Made by a program: the position numbers and the translations under genes. From Amoebophrya sp. A120 (Eukaryota > Sar > Dinophyceae > Syndiniales > Amoebophryaceae): a stretch of 64,000 nt of DNA. The notes under the pieces were generated by a model. That model had not been told where the DNA came from and searched no databases. It saw only the letters and a program-made list of their open reading frames with translations. How positions within the stretch are numbered: the stretch's first letter is position 1; every line of letters begins with the position of its first letter. Shown here piece after piece: positions 1-9,757 of the stretch. The stretch is from positions 10,771,655 through 10,835,654 of the forward strand of contig CAJINV010000004.1 in NCBI GenBank assembly GCA_905178155.1, given 5' to 3'.

Positions 1-1
1 A

Positions 2-2134
2 ACGAGTAGCAGGCTCAAGGAGATCAGCAAAATCGGCAAAGCAGCACAAGGACAGGTAGTAAACAAAGTATACAAGACAGCCGAGGATGCTACTGTGTCG
101 CGCGTTTGGGCAATCCAACCCGCCAGCAGCACGCTGTGTTTCACCGCGCTTGTCGAGTTTTGCGGTTCGGAATGCATGATGCTCTACGTAGTCGCACCCG
201 ACGGGCGCGAGGAAGAGCGACTCGTCTACGAGGAAGGGCTACGAACAGTGTCAACAAACGTCGTCCGTCTGCTTGCGCATTATGAGCAACAACGCGACCC
301 GCCCGAGCCGGATATCGCTGCTGTGCTGATCCCGTTGTACGGAGGTGGGATTTTCCGGCCAGCACGGTATCTCAAGAACAAGGTCGCGTCCAACATCCTC
401 GCGCCACTGTTCCAACAGATCAGGAAAGAGCCGCAAGCAGTCAACGTCACGTATATTTTCGCTTACGATGACAACGTCTTCGCGTCTGAGTACTACAAGA
501 GCGCCACATCCACACAGCAGCAGCAGAAACCAGCGAAAATTTTGCACAAGCTTGCTGCCGTGAAGGCGGCAGGCGGCGCCAAAGCCGCTGCAAAGAAGAG
601 ACCAAAATCAAAAGCGAAAGCGAAGTCGCAGCCACAGGCGAAGCCGAAAGCAAAGCAGCCCGCTGCTGTTGCCGCTGCCGCGGAACCTCCGCGTGCAGTC
701 GAGAGCGAAACTCTGCTGCCGCCGCTCGACGATGAGGAGACTGGAGATGCGAAGGCCAAGACGGAAGAGCATGGATATGAGGAGTATCCTTTCGAGGAAT
801 ATGCGGAGTCTGAGTTTGTGACCGAGGTCGAACAACAGACCGCTGTTGAGCTCAAGGGACAGGACGTAGAGCTGATAAAGAATTCCTTCGCCGGGCTCAG
901 CTCCGCCGGGAAGCTCTTCGTGATAACCCCAGAGAAAAACGAAATCGACGTTCCAGTCGACATCGCCGACGCCGATGCGGCAATAGTACTAGTAACCGGG
1001 AAGACACACTCCAAGTACGCCGATGTCCGATTTTTCCAGACGAGCGGAACGACTGTCGACATTCCCCGCCGGTTCAGACAGAACGCAGTAGTAATTGCGG
1101 CATACAACAGCGAGGAAGTCCAGGCAGGTTTTTGTGACCAGGAAGTCACTTTGTTCCTCCATGATCTCGATTTCCGGCAGCTTGTAGAAAAACAAAAAAC
1201 GTGTGTCGAGTACGGCGATGTGTGCGCTTCACTTGCTGGAAAAGCGCTCTCCGCTGCAGCAAGCCGGAAGGCGACAGTCACGGACGGAGAGTTTTCGCTG
1301 TGCAGCAGCCTCATGCTCTACAAGAGGCGGATTTATCTTCCGAAGCAGGCGCAGCCGGACGTCGAGGCCGGTGATCCGGCTCTTGGTAAGCAGAAGACAC
1401 GCCTGCGTATCACCGTGCTGATCAAAATTCACAGACGATGGGCATTGCACTCGAAAGCTGCTGCAACTGCCGAGGTCGCAACGCAGTACTTCGCGTGCCC
1501 GTCGCTGTGCCACGACGTCGTGGCGGTGTGTAAAAGTTGCCGTGAGTGTTTTCTCTGGCACCAAGAGGAAGAGTTAGTCCGGATGTTCAACAACAATCCG
1601 AAGCCACGGAGTTTGTGGCGGGAAATCACAACTGACCACATTCCGAATCTTCCTCCTGTGACCATCGATAATGTCACATACACCACGATCCTTCGAGTCA
1701 AGGAGCGGCTAACCGGTGCGACTGTGCTCATCCCGTGCTCTTCAACATCTCCGCATGAGGCAGTGAACAAACTCGACCTCACGCTGTTCGGGCTCACCGG
1801 TTATCCTGCGCGAGTCGTTGCCGACGGGGCTTTCAAGCCAGTCAAGGGCGATTTTGCGCGGCGCGGGGCGTATCTCACAGTCAACAAGCCGGATGATGCA
1901 CGCGGACGACAAGAAGCGGAGCGACCGAACGCCGGCTCGAACGAGAAATTCTACAAGAGCTGCGAGAAGAATAAAGACAACTGGCCGCACCTCTGTCCAA
2001 TTATGTCGATTGTCGAAACGAACGCAGCACAAGATCAAAACTGCGGGAAGAGCGCTGCGGAACTCTTGCGCGGCCAGAAGCTCGCGCTGCCGGGCGCGCA
2101 GGCGTTTGCTGGCGCTGCAGAGCACGACAATTCG
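2..2134 (+). CDS. Ty3/Gypsy-type retrotransposon integrase (pol fragment, open at the left edge)
   Basis: This reading frame is open from the first bases of the window, so the pol polyprotein starts outside it. Codons 477 and 483 are His and codons 510 and 513 are Cys, which gives the integrase zinc-binding HHCC pattern (CKSC). The catalytic core follows: Asp in TTDHIP (nt 1634), Asp in VVADG (nt 1823), and Glu about 30-32 residues later (nt 1913 or 1919) in a segment resembling the usual QTERVN region. After it comes an ELLRG stretch typical of Ty3 integrases. The middle of the protein is Ala/Lys/Gln-rich (nt 540-720) and unrecognised. I see no reverse transcriptase, which should lie to the left. 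The frame stays open to 2533, but the part after about 2134 is GC-rich low-complexity sequence and probably not coding. The integrase call is fairly sure; the clade is less so. Confidence 0.8.
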
Positions 2135-2867
2135 GTAAGAAACCAGGCGCAGTTAATAGAATTGGGTGGAGCCGCCCCCGGCGATTTGCTTGCTAAGTCC
2201 GTGCTATTTTTTGAAAGGCCCAATCATTTGCGCCAAGCCGCTGCGCCCCCGCGGGGCCACGCGCGGGCGCCCGGGCGGCGGCCCGGGGGGCAGCGCCTGC
2301 TTTCGAAGCGCCCCGGGCTAGGGTCGAAAGCGCGCCGGCCGGGCCTCCCGTCTTGCATGCGCGAGGGGTCGTGTCTCCTGCACGCAATGGGGCCCGCCCA
2401 TCGGCCGCCCAAGGGCCGAGGAAGCCTGCCCCCCCCTTCGCGCGGCTTATCGTTTTGCTATTTTTTTTGCTATCTCCGATGCCCGCCCAAAATACAGGGG
2501 AATCGCAAAGGAAAAAAAAGTCCGGCGAAATAGCAAAGGCGGGCCGGAATTTTGGCGGAAATTTGGGAGGGGGGCATAGAGGGTGAATTAGCAAGGGGAT
2601 TTAGCACGCGAATTAGCAAAGGAATTAGCAAGCGAATTAGCACAGGAATTAGCACGCGAATTAGCAAGCGAATTAGCAACGAAATTAGCAAGCAAATTAG
2701 CAAGGGTTGCGCGCGGAATTGGGCCAAAGAGGGGGGGTGGGGGAGGCTTGCTTTTTGGGGGTTATTTTCCTGGAAAAATTCTTGGACGGGCAAAAAAATA
2801 GCCGCGGTTTAGCACGGCCGCGGCCGGCAGCGGCTCCGCCCAAATAGAAAAAGCGCGCGGGTTCAGG
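2135..2867 (+). other. GC-rich insertion or intron splitting the integrase
   Basis: The integrase core stops at a GTAAGA at 2135, and the typical C-terminal integrase tail resumes in another frame at about 2868, after a TTCAG. In between lie very GC-rich sequence (2220-2440) and a minisatellite. The boundaries look like GT-AG, but the reading frame is off by one if exactly GT...AG is removed. It could therefore be an intron with shifted borders, an insertion, or an intron plus an indel. Confidence 0.5.
2585..2705. repeat. Minisatellite with about 12-bp unit (GAATTAGCAAGC-like)
   Basis: About ten head-to-tail copies of a 12-bp unit containing the core AATTAGCA, differing mainly in the 2-4 bases between cores. 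It lies inside the insertion that splits the integrase. Confidence 0.9.
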
Positions 2868-3434
2868 GATATCCTGCCCGACATCGCGAACGAAAGGTCG
2901 AGGAAATCCACCGAACAACAACTCCAGCGACGCGGTGTTGTATCCGAGACGGAGATCCAAGCTGGAGACTTTATCATCAAAAGAGACAGCCACAAGACGA
3001 AGCACAGGCTCGAGCTCGGCCCCCAGAAGCACAGGATTGAACTCGATGAAGTCCTCCTCGTCGTCGAAAAACTCAATCACAACACGCTGCGCGTCATCAA
3101 CGCAGTTCATTTCGACCTCGACGAAGGAGTTGTGTCGCTGTCTGGAGATCCCAAAGAAGTAGCGAAAATTGTGTCGGCGCGGCTGTGCGTCAAGATTTTG
3201 GTGAGCGAGTTTTTCATCGAATGTACGGCGCCGCGCCCGCTGTATCTCGACGGAGAACCTACTGGAGAGGATATCATTGGGCACAACCTGTTGTCGGGAA
3301 AGTACCTTGCGCGACAACTCGTTGATCAAGTTGTCAAAAGCAAAAACAAGAAGTCCGAGAAGTTGCGCCAGAAATACAAGGTCTTCGAGTCCGCCGCCCC
3401 GGTCGGGACCACGGAGATCCCTTTCTTGCAGTAG
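2868..3434 (+). CDS. Integrase C-terminal tail of the Ty3-like pol
   Basis: Read from 2868, the frame gives a stretch with IQAGDFIIKRD, RLELGPQKHRIELDEVLLV and NTLRVINAV. This fits the C-terminal part of Ty3-type integrases, a small basic beta-barrel region with a 'GD.V' core followed by lysine-rich sequence. It ends at a stop at 3434 after a Lys/Arg-rich tail (VVKSKNKKSEKLRQKYKVF). The order and orientation match the core at 2-2134, so both are parts of one polyprotein separated by the GC-rich insert. There is no start codon of its own, as expected for an internal piece. Confidence 0.65.
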   Translation, partial: DILPDIANERSRKSTEQQLQRRGVVSETEIQAGDFIIKRDSHKTKHRLELGPQKHRIELDEVLLVVEKLNHNTLRVINAVHFDLDEGVVSLSGDPKEVAKIVSARLCVKILVSEFFIECTAPRPLYLDGEPTGEDIIGHNLLSGKYLARQLVDQVVKSKNKKSEKLRQKYKVFESAAPVGTTEIPFLQ

Positions 3435-3753
3435 AAGAAAACGAGACAGCTTGCAGGCATCTTTCCTTCTCCTGATGCGCTGCTACGCTGACAAGATCCT
3501 CAACAAGTACAACTACAACGACAATAATGGACGACGATCACTACAATGATAAGACAAAACAGTATAACCATCACGATCAGCAATATTATCATCTTCTACA
3601 TCTCACTTTCTTGCACAGCAACGAGCTTCCTTCTCCGGTCAGAGCGTGCCTTTTTCAAAAACAAAAAGCATGTTTCTTGTTTTCTACAACAGCGACAATC
3701 TGGATAAGCGACTAAATTTTCTTGCACAAGTTTGTCTTAGGTCAAGATGCAGA

Positions 3754-4242
3754 ATGTCGAGTGAACAAATTAGATTAATCGAACACGGTTCCCGGGAATA
3801 CCGGTCGCAACCTCGCCTCTTTCGTAGTAAGTCGTCAACAACATCAAGAGAACTAGTAAATTTTGTTCCTAATTACGACGTCGAAAACGATAACGACGAG
3901 GCGTGCGAGTTGTTACTTCGGCGAGCACGCGGGTTAGAGCGACCGGCTGTGGTAACCCCGCGCAACCGAAACAACACGGAGGTGCCCGGTCCGCCGCCGA
4001 CGCGCCAAGGCAACCGCGTACAACGCCGGCGCTGCGACCTGTTTGAACAAAACGCGCTGCAGCTGCACCAGATCGAGGAGGTGCGAAGAGCGCAACAGGT
4101 GCAGCGTACAGAGGTCAGCCGCATCTTGCAGCGTCAAGACCAGCTGTTACAACAACTAACTCAACAATTGGCGGCGTTGCAGCAGGTGGCTCTGTACTCG
4201 GCGGGAACAACGGGACTCGACGCGAACAGTTTTTACTTCTAA
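3754..4242 (+). CDS. Hypothetical Gln/Arg-rich coiled-coil protein
   Basis: An ATG at 3754 opens a 162-codon frame (MSSEQIRLIEHG...). The first half is polar. The second half (nt 4040-4180) is a strong Gln/Leu/Arg heptad region (RILQRQDQLLQQLTQQL) typical of coiled coils. I recognise no family. It lies downstream of the Ty3-like pol in the same orientation, before a polypurine tract, so it may be an extra ORF of that element (the position where some elements carry a third ORF). It could equally be an unrelated gene or one exon of a longer one that includes the next two frames. Confidence 0.4.
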   Translation: MSSEQIRLIEHGSREYRSQPRLFRSKSSTTSRELVNFVPNYDVENDNDEACELLLRRARGLERPAVVTPRNRNNTEVPGPPPTRQGNRVQRRRCDLFEQNALQLHQIEEVRRAQQVQRTEVSRILQRQDQLLQQLTQQLAALQQVALYSAGTTGLDANSFYF

Positions 4243-4252
4243 GCAGTCTATC

Positions 4253-4651
4253 ATGCTCCAGTGCAACCCGATGAACAGAGGGATAGAGCGGCGTATCGAC
4301 CCGAGTGACGGAAGTGGTCCGCTCACAAGGCGCGGGCTCATGACCGCCCACGGAGTGAGGGAGGGGCTGCGCCTGTGGAACGCAGCGGCACCCCAACGAG
4401 AAGTTCTCCCTCCACCGCCGGAGCAGCAGCAACGACAGCTGCAAGATCAAGCTGCAGCACGGCGACACGACACAGCGGCACACGATCCAGCACGTGGACC
4501 CCCGCTGGTGTTCGGGGCGCCGTTGCCTGAAAATAACCCCAATAACAACTACGGTGTAAATCAAGCCGACCTCCTGCCGGCGGGTCGGGATATGCAAGAA
4601 ACCCCTTCTTGCTATCGCGCGAATCCTTCGAGCCAGGAGGTACCCCGGTGA
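4253..4651 (+). CDS. Hypothetical ORF, Gln/Pro/Ala-rich
   Basis: An ATG at 4253 starts 10 bases after the previous stop and runs 132 codons to a TGA at 4651. The product is rich in Arg, Gln, Ala and Pro, with a PPPPEQQQRQLQ segment, and matches no family I know. The same frame is open again right after the stop, from 4652 to 5419. The TGA therefore interrupts what otherwise looks like one reading frame of about 390 codons, suggesting a decayed gene, a recoded stop or a sequence error. Confidence 0.35.
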   Translation: MLQCNPMNRGIERRIDPSDGSGPLTRRGLMTAHGVREGLRLWNAAAPQREVLPPPPEQQQRQLQDQAAARRHDTAAHDPARGPPLVFGAPLPENNPNNNYGVNQADLLPAGRDMQETPSCYRANPSSQEVPR

Positions 4652-5419
4652 CGGCGGCCTCGTGCAACGACTCCGCATATTTGCAAGCACAAAATATTGC
4701 GTTGTCGTCGCGACTCGACGCTACCACGGCGGAGCGCAATTTTTACGCCGAGCAGTACCAGCTGCCTGGAACGGGCTCTGCGGGAAGAGATGCAGGCGCA
4801 TCTCACCGCGCCGGACACCTCTCCGCGTTTAAGCGAGATTCCAAGGAGAGGTGCTGAAAATCCGGATCGCAGAGATGTCCGTAGCTTTCTTCTGGGACTT
4901 CCTGCGAATCGACGAGCCGCGCCGCCAGGAGAATCAGTGCGATCGGCTGGCGTATTCAACTTCAGACACCGCCATCGGTGCGATTCGATCAGCCGAATTT
5001 CGTCCGAAGGAGGTTCCAGTGTGGAGGTAGAACGGGCGTTGCAACGCAATCTCCGCAGCCACCAGCTGCACCAGAGGCGTGTGCAGGCTGAGGGGAGAAT
5101 GCAACGCAGCCACGAGGTCAGGACACGAAGTCGGCGGCTCGGAAGGAATTCGAGTACTGGTTTAGAACGGGAACGATCAACGGATCGCGCCTTAGTGGCA
5201 GACGCCGACCGTGTTCGGTTCCCAGGCCAGGAGGTAGATGAGCGAATTCGCGCTCAGCGCGAGGCTGAGCGCGAAGCAGAAGTCCAGAGGGACATCGCGC
5301 GCCTCAGGCGAGCGGCGCGCGGCCAGGGACGTCCCGGCTTTGGCTTCTCGTCAAACGACTCTGAAGCAACAAGATCCGAGACATCCAGCCGCGAAGAGGA
5401 GGATAGAGCTGAGGAGTGA
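4652..5419 (+). CDS. Hypothetical Arg/Glu-rich ORF, in frame with the preceding ORF
   Basis: The frame is open from 4652 to the stop at 5419, directly after the TGA closing the 4253 ORF and in the same frame. No early ATG is obvious. The protein is highly charged, with repeated Arg/Glu/Gln stretches (ERIRAQREAEREAEVQRDI near the C-terminus) that predict helix or coiled coil. It ends in an acidic Ser/Glu tail. No family is recognised. It shares its composition with the ORFs at 3754 and 4253, so all three may derive from one coiled-coil protein. Confidence 0.35.
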   Translation, partial: RRPRATTPHICKHKILRCRRDSTLPRRSAIFTPSSTSCLERALREEMQAHLTAPDTSPRLSEIPRRGAENPDRRDVRSFLLGLPANRRAAPPGESVRSAGVFNFRHRHRCDSISRISSEGGSSVEVERALQRNLRSHQLHQRRVQAEGRMQRSHEVRTRSRRLGRNSSTGLERERSTDRALVADADRVRFPGQEVDERIRAQREAEREAEVQRDIARLRRAARGQGRPGFGFSSNDSEATRSETSSREEEDRAEE

Positions 5420-6032
5420 AGTGCTGGAAGAGAAAATAAAAATTCCTACCTCTAAGATAATCCGCTGCTGGTCGCGATACCTTTTTCGAATACAAAGTAA
5501 CAAATAATACGGAAAATCTCATATCAAAATACAAATAAACCATACAAAATTTCACACTTCTATGATTGAGAAATAAGACGTTTCTGTCCAATCACAGAAG
5601 GCAGTTGCGCATCACAAATAAGAAAAGTCCCACTTTCAAAAACAAAAAGATCCACGCTTCCTACAAGATCATTTACACATGCCTGTCGAAGCTTTATTTT
5701 CTGCTGTCGACAGGAGCATTGTGTTTTTTCCTATCGCAGCGAACCCCGGATCAGCCAGTACATTTATTTCAAAAATTTTCGGATTGTCTCCCCAGATCTT
5801 TCTGACAATAAATACAGCTTCTACTACACGTTCCAACAGCGACAAAGCCTAAGCGTTGTGCTGTGTGTGTCCAGTGCGTAGAATTAGAAATAACAACCAG
5901 AAATACAAAAATTTTTCATTCAGAAGCACCCTTGTGCTATAGAAATACATATCAGTTTTTTCAACTCAAAACTTTTTCTAGTTACATCGCAACTTTGCAT
6001 TAAAAGTGACCAACTTAGTTTTGGGCTGTTCC
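5420..6032. other. AT-rich non-coding stretch
   Basis: AT-rich sequence with no convincing reading frame, no RNA gene and no recognised repeat. Confidence 0.5.
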
Positions 6033-6536
6033 ATGGAGATGTGTGAAGAGAACGTGAAGTCCCTCCCCACGGTGTGGTCTTGTCCGGATGAGTTTTTTCA
6101 TTCCGGCGAGACCACCATCTCCTACCCGCTCACTTCCATGTCGCAGTTCCTCAAAACCCGCGAGGCAGTCACGCGCTGCAAGGTTGAGGAACAAACGCGA
6201 CAGCGTGAGTACGTGGAACACATGAAGACCCTCCCGAGCAAACACCAGCCCCGGATCTGCACTGTCGAGACCGTGATGGTCCTCGACATTGTTAAGACGT
6301 CCGAACGCGCTGCGTTCGAGGAGGGCTCTTGGTGGGATTATGTAGAAGATAGTTGGGAGGAGGCAAAAACAAAGGTGTACTCAAAATGGGACTCTACATA
6401 TTCTACCGAGCAGTGGCAGGAGCAGTACTGGACTGACGACGCCAGTTACTGGACTCCATATCACCACTGGCATACCTGGGATGAGAAAGAAAATACCTCC
6501 CCAAGGTATAGCCTAAATGAAAAGCCTAAGGACTAA
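6033..6536 (+). CDS. Hypothetical Trp/Tyr-rich protein
   Basis: The ATG at 6033 (MEMCEENVKS...) gives 167 codons. The N-terminal two thirds is ordinary mixed sequence. The last 60 residues are unusually rich in Trp and Tyr, with a WW, six further Trp and a YHHWHTW segment. No signal peptide, transmembrane segment or family is recognised. It lies between the coiled-coil ORFs and a polypurine tract and may belong to the same LTR element. It could also be a chance frame, since only its length and composition support it. Confidence 0.35.
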   Translation: MEMCEENVKSLPTVWSCPDEFFHSGETTISYPLTSMSQFLKTREAVTRCKVEEQTRQREYVEHMKTLPSKHQPRICTVETVMVLDIVKTSERAAFEEGSWWDYVEDSWEEAKTKVYSKWDSTYSTEQWQEQYWTDDASYWTPYHHWHTWDEKENTSPRYSLNEKPKD

Positions 6537-7333
6537 GCCACTAATTTTAAAACCATAGATAAAGTAGACAACAAGTAAAGAGGTGGTTGCTGTTCTACTT
6601 TTTTACTGTTAAATCTGAATCCTTCGTTACTGACATATCTTTTCTTATTTCTCTTCGTATCTTTATTTCTATCGAAGTCAAAACTGATTCTACAAAATTA
6701 TGTCGATACAAAACAACAGTACGCAAAGTCTACCCATAGGCAGTACAGCAAAACCCTCATCATCCAAGCAATGCCCCAATTTTAAATACATCAGTAATTT
6801 TTTCTGGTGACGAATCATCACAGTAGTGCATGACAAAGTTCGTTTTAGGTCTTTCAAATAAAAAATCATAATCTCTTGGTACACAACAGTTTTGAAACAG
6901 ATAGCGGTAAATAAAAAAAATAAAAAAAAGCATAAAATAGCATGCACCGCCGCGGTTACCCATTGCGTGACCCGGTCGCGCAACAGAAAAAGAGTTCTAC
7001 CAGCACGAAAAAAGCCACCGTGTCTTGTGCTTCAGCTGTTGAGTCAAAAACTACTACCCTTGTTTCCAAAAAACTAAAAAACGCCAAAAAATAAGAAGCC
7101 AAAAAACACGTAACGACGCAACACGCAAGGAACTAGCCATCTATTGTTCAAGCCGGCCTGTTACTTCCAGTAAAAGAAGCGTAGTTTACGCAACGCGTTC
7201 TCTTCTCGTAGCGTTACAAAACTTCATCCGTCCACGTAGTGTTCGTTACCCGCTCCTTACTTGTTTCCTTTTCGTAGTTTCTACTTCGTAGTGTCACGAA
7301 AAACACATGCGTATTTTTCTTCTAAAAAACACC
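6537..7333. other. AT-rich non-coding stretch before a polypurine tract
   Basis: AT-rich, with A-runs near 6910-6930 and 7010-7110. No coding region or RNA gene can be supported here. Confidence 0.45.
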
Positions 7334-7638
7334 GGGGGGGAGGATGTAACTTGTCAGTACATCAAACCACCGGCGTTCCATTGGATGTCAAAAGAACGTT
7401 GTGAGCAAGCGTGCGTGCGAGAACGGAAAGAGAACTGAAAGTGAACTGGTGAAGATCCTCGCGCTGTCGTCGTTCGTTGAACAACAAACAATTGCGAAGC
7501 AAATGTGAACCCTTTAGGAAAGAGAGAGATTATTTGTGTCGCCAACACGCCGGTGCGGTTGGCAAGAAACTGGCCAGACGAAGTTGTGTCGTCTGTGCGT
7601 GTACGCTGCTGCTGGTTCGCGCAGCTTGTTCTTCGTAG
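7334..7638 (+). other. Polypurine tract and presumed start of an LTR
   Basis: A run of G ending in AGGA (7334-7344) is followed at once by TGTAACTTGTCAG. A polypurine tract abutting TG is the usual start of a 3' LTR in a plus-strand element. The Ty3-like pol upstream has the same orientation. I cannot see the far end of the LTR or a second copy, so the length is unknown. Confidence 0.45.
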
Positions 7639-9504
7639 ATCCACGCTAGTTTCGTTTGCGTTCAAGATGATCACGAAGACTCACTACGTGTAGCGATCCA
7701 GTTACACATCATCGACGCTGTCGTCTTCTTCGAGCGGATCCAGATCCAGCAACTCCGCGACCGGGCGGACTACATCTGCGCACAGCCAGAGTGCACCGAA
7801 GAACAGCGCCAGGAGATCGAGTTTCTTCTGTTCAATGTGACGGCCTTACGCTACTCAACCCTGGGGAGCGGGGCTGGTTGCACAGTGTTGAAACAAGATC
7901 CAGAGAAAGGCACACCGATTGGCGGCATTTGCAGCAAGACCGCGTGCTCAATTTCGATGGGTGTTGCCGAGCACAAAGCGTACACAGATCCCGCCTGCGA
8001 ATTGAAAGACGACACAGTAGCAATGGAGAGATTTGTAGATGATTCGGGTGGCATGAGTAGCGTTTTCTGTACTCCCTGCACCGACGAACTGATGACCGAA
8101 ATGTCTTCAGGCGTCGAAGTAGAACTTGACAGGAAACTGCTGCCACGCGAAGACAGCACGAACACGCAGTACATGCGATGGCTCCACTATGATCTGAATG
8201 CAAAAATCCGACAGACGGACAAACGGATACAAATCGAAGCAGTTCTAAAATCCAAGCCATTGCAGACGAAGTTTCGCACCAATTCAGACATACAGTACTA
8301 CACAGGGATCTTTCGAAGCCGCATGCTTTCAACGCTACGCGACGCAACAATAACACAGAGCAGCAAGATCATCCGTCTTCTTGGTGAGCTGCTTCAATGG
8401 ATTGAGAACAAATTCAACTTCAAAATCTTACGAACTATTCTGCACAGCGTCGCCCGGTCTTCTCTAGTTGGTTACCCTAGTAGCCTAAAAGTCATCAGGC
8501 TGGCAACTTCTCTTCTTTCCGTTTGTAACGAAAAACCAGAACCACAAATAAAGCCCTACATCCTTACCATCATGCCGTCGAAACATGGCAAGGACAGCGA
8601 CGGCTACTGGAGCAGTAGCAACCAGTGGTACGAACGTGCCCCGAAAACGGAAGAAGAGCAACGGTTTGCGGACTACTACCAGGTCCAGAAGATGTCCGAC
8701 TACATTCGGGCAAACGAGAAGAAGATCCAGGAAGAGAAGCAACAGAAAGAACGTGTCGAGAAGTGCACCTCCTTGGCCGGCGCAATTTCCGAAGGAATCG
8801 AGAAGAACATTGGCAGTACTGGTGGCAGCAAGAGCGGCGACTTCATGATCACCAAAGAACAACTACAGCAGCAGTTCAACCAGTTCGGCGAAGCGCTCGC
8901 CGCTCGCTCCCAGCAGGAGAAGGAGCAGCTGCGCACCGAATTCCGCGGCGAAATCCATACGGCCGTCAACGCTGCCGTGACCGGGATCGTCGGGCAGATG
9001 CAGACGGGGTTTACCGCCATCACCGACACGTTGAACCGCATGCAGCAGCAGCGCGCTGCTGGTGCTGGCATGGCGGGCGTGCCGCCGTATGGAGGAGGGT
9101 ACTATGGTGGCCCAGCCCCGGCCCCGGGACCGCCGATTGGTATCCCAGTCCCGGGACCGCCAGCTGGTGGTGCTGCAGGAGGAGTTGCTGCGGGTGGCCC
9201 CGTCCCCGCCGGTGGTGCAGGTGGTGTCCCAGCTGGAGGTGGTGGTCCCGCCCCTGCCGGAGGTGCCGGAGGAGCAGGTGGCATCCCAGCCGGAGGTGGC
9301 GCTGGCTCCCGCGCCCGGCCCGATCGGAGGCGCAGGTGGTGCCGGAGGAGCAGGTGGTGGCCCCGCCCCAGCCCCAGCTGCCGGTGGTGCAGGAGTCGGC
9401 GGAGTTCCCGTGCTGGCGATGGTCGGCCAAGCGAACGACGGAACCTTGATTCAGTACACGGTCGAAGACGTCAACAACAACACGAACAAGGTCCGGCTGT
9501 ATGA
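7639..9504 (+). CDS. Gag-like protein with Gly/Pro-rich repeats (frameshifted)
   Basis: The frame is open from just after a TAG (7636-7638) to 9504. The first plausible ATG that starts a compact product is at 8572 (MPSKHGKDSDGYW...). The upstream 300 codons have no stop and contain Cys-bearing segments, so they may be an exon or a fused domain. From 8572 the product has a charged helical region (8690-9040, repeated Glu/Lys/Gln), then a long Gly/Pro/Ala-rich repeat region (9060-9300). Near 9300 the sensible frame moves to another frame, which continues the same Gly/Pro composition and ends at 9757. The composition resembles retroelement gag proteins, but no zinc knuckle is seen. The function is not established. 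Confidence 0.45.
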   Translation: MHASFVCVQDDHEDSLRVAIQLHIIDAVVFFERIQIQQLRDRADYICAQPECTEEQRQEIEFLLFNVTALRYSTLGSGAGCTVLKQDPEKGTPIGGICSKTACSISMGVAEHKAYTDPACELKDDTVAMERFVDDSGGMSSVFCTPCTDELMTEMSSGVEVELDRKLLPREDSTNTQYMRWLHYDLNAKIRQTDKRIQIEAVLKSKPLQTKFRTNSDIQYYTGIFRSRMLSTLRDATITQSSKIIRLLGELLQWIENKFNFKILRTILHSVARSSLVGYPSSLKVIRLATSLLSVCNEKPEPQIKPYILTIMPSKHGKDSDGYWSSSNQWYERAPKTEEEQRFADYYQVQKMSDYIRANEKKIQEEKQQKERVEKCTSLAGAISEGIEKNIGSTGGSKSGDFMITKEQLQQQFNQFGEALAARSQQEKEQLRTEFRGEIHTAVNAAVTGIVGQMQTGFTAITDTLNRMQQQRAAGAGMAGVPPYGGGYYGGPAPAPGPPIGIPVPGPPAGGAAGGVAAGGPVPAGGAGGVPAGGGGPAPAGGAGGAGGIPAGGGAGSRARPDRRRRWCRRSRWWPRPSPSCRWCRSRRSSRAGDGRPSERRNLDSVHGRRRQQQHEQGPAV

Positions 9505-9757
9505 GCTGCTGAGTGCGGCCGAGCGGCAAGCCCTGACCGCCAACAACACAGCCTTCGAGAACTGCGATACGCCGATCGAAACGAAGCTGGAAGAGTTCAA
9601 CCGCGACGAGTTACGGGTCATCTACCAGCGGATCCATGCGGACCGACGGGCTGCGGCGTTCCCCGTCAATGGTCCGAACCAGGTCCAGAAGGCGGCCCTG
9701 GTCGACGGCATCCAGCAGTGCTTCAACCGGCAGCACGACCAACACCCAGTGCAGTAG
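9305..9757 (+). CDS. C-terminal continuation of the Gly/Pro-rich protein in a shifted frame
   Basis: In this frame the Gly/Pro/Ala repeats of the preceding ORF continue (GPIGGAGGAGGAGGGPAPAP) and lead into an ordinary polar domain of about 110 residues. That domain includes YTVEDVNNNTNKVRLYELL and RDELRVIYQRIHADRRAAAF, and ends at a stop at 9757. It reads as the natural C-terminus of the 7639-9504 frame. The shift lies in GC-rich repeat sequence near 9300, where a sequencing or assembly indel is easy. A real inactivating mutation or programmed frameshift is also possible. Confidence 0.45.
   Translation, partial: APAPGPIGGAGGAGGAGGGPAPAPAAGGAGVGGVPVLAMVGQANDGTLIQYTVEDVNNNTNKVRLYELLSAAERQALTANNTAFENCDTPIETKLEEFNRDELRVIYQRIHADRRAAAFPVNGPNQVQKAALVDGIQQCFNRQHDQHPVQ

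Noticed and set aside
493-1314. Minus-strand 273-codon Ser-rich frame
   Set aside because: It is antisense to the integrase polyprotein; its Ser/Ala composition mirrors the Lys/Ala/Asp codons of the real frame.
2193-2594. Minus-strand 133-codon frame in the GC-rich insert
   Set aside because: It is a shadow of GC-rich low-complexity DNA and runs into the minisatellite.
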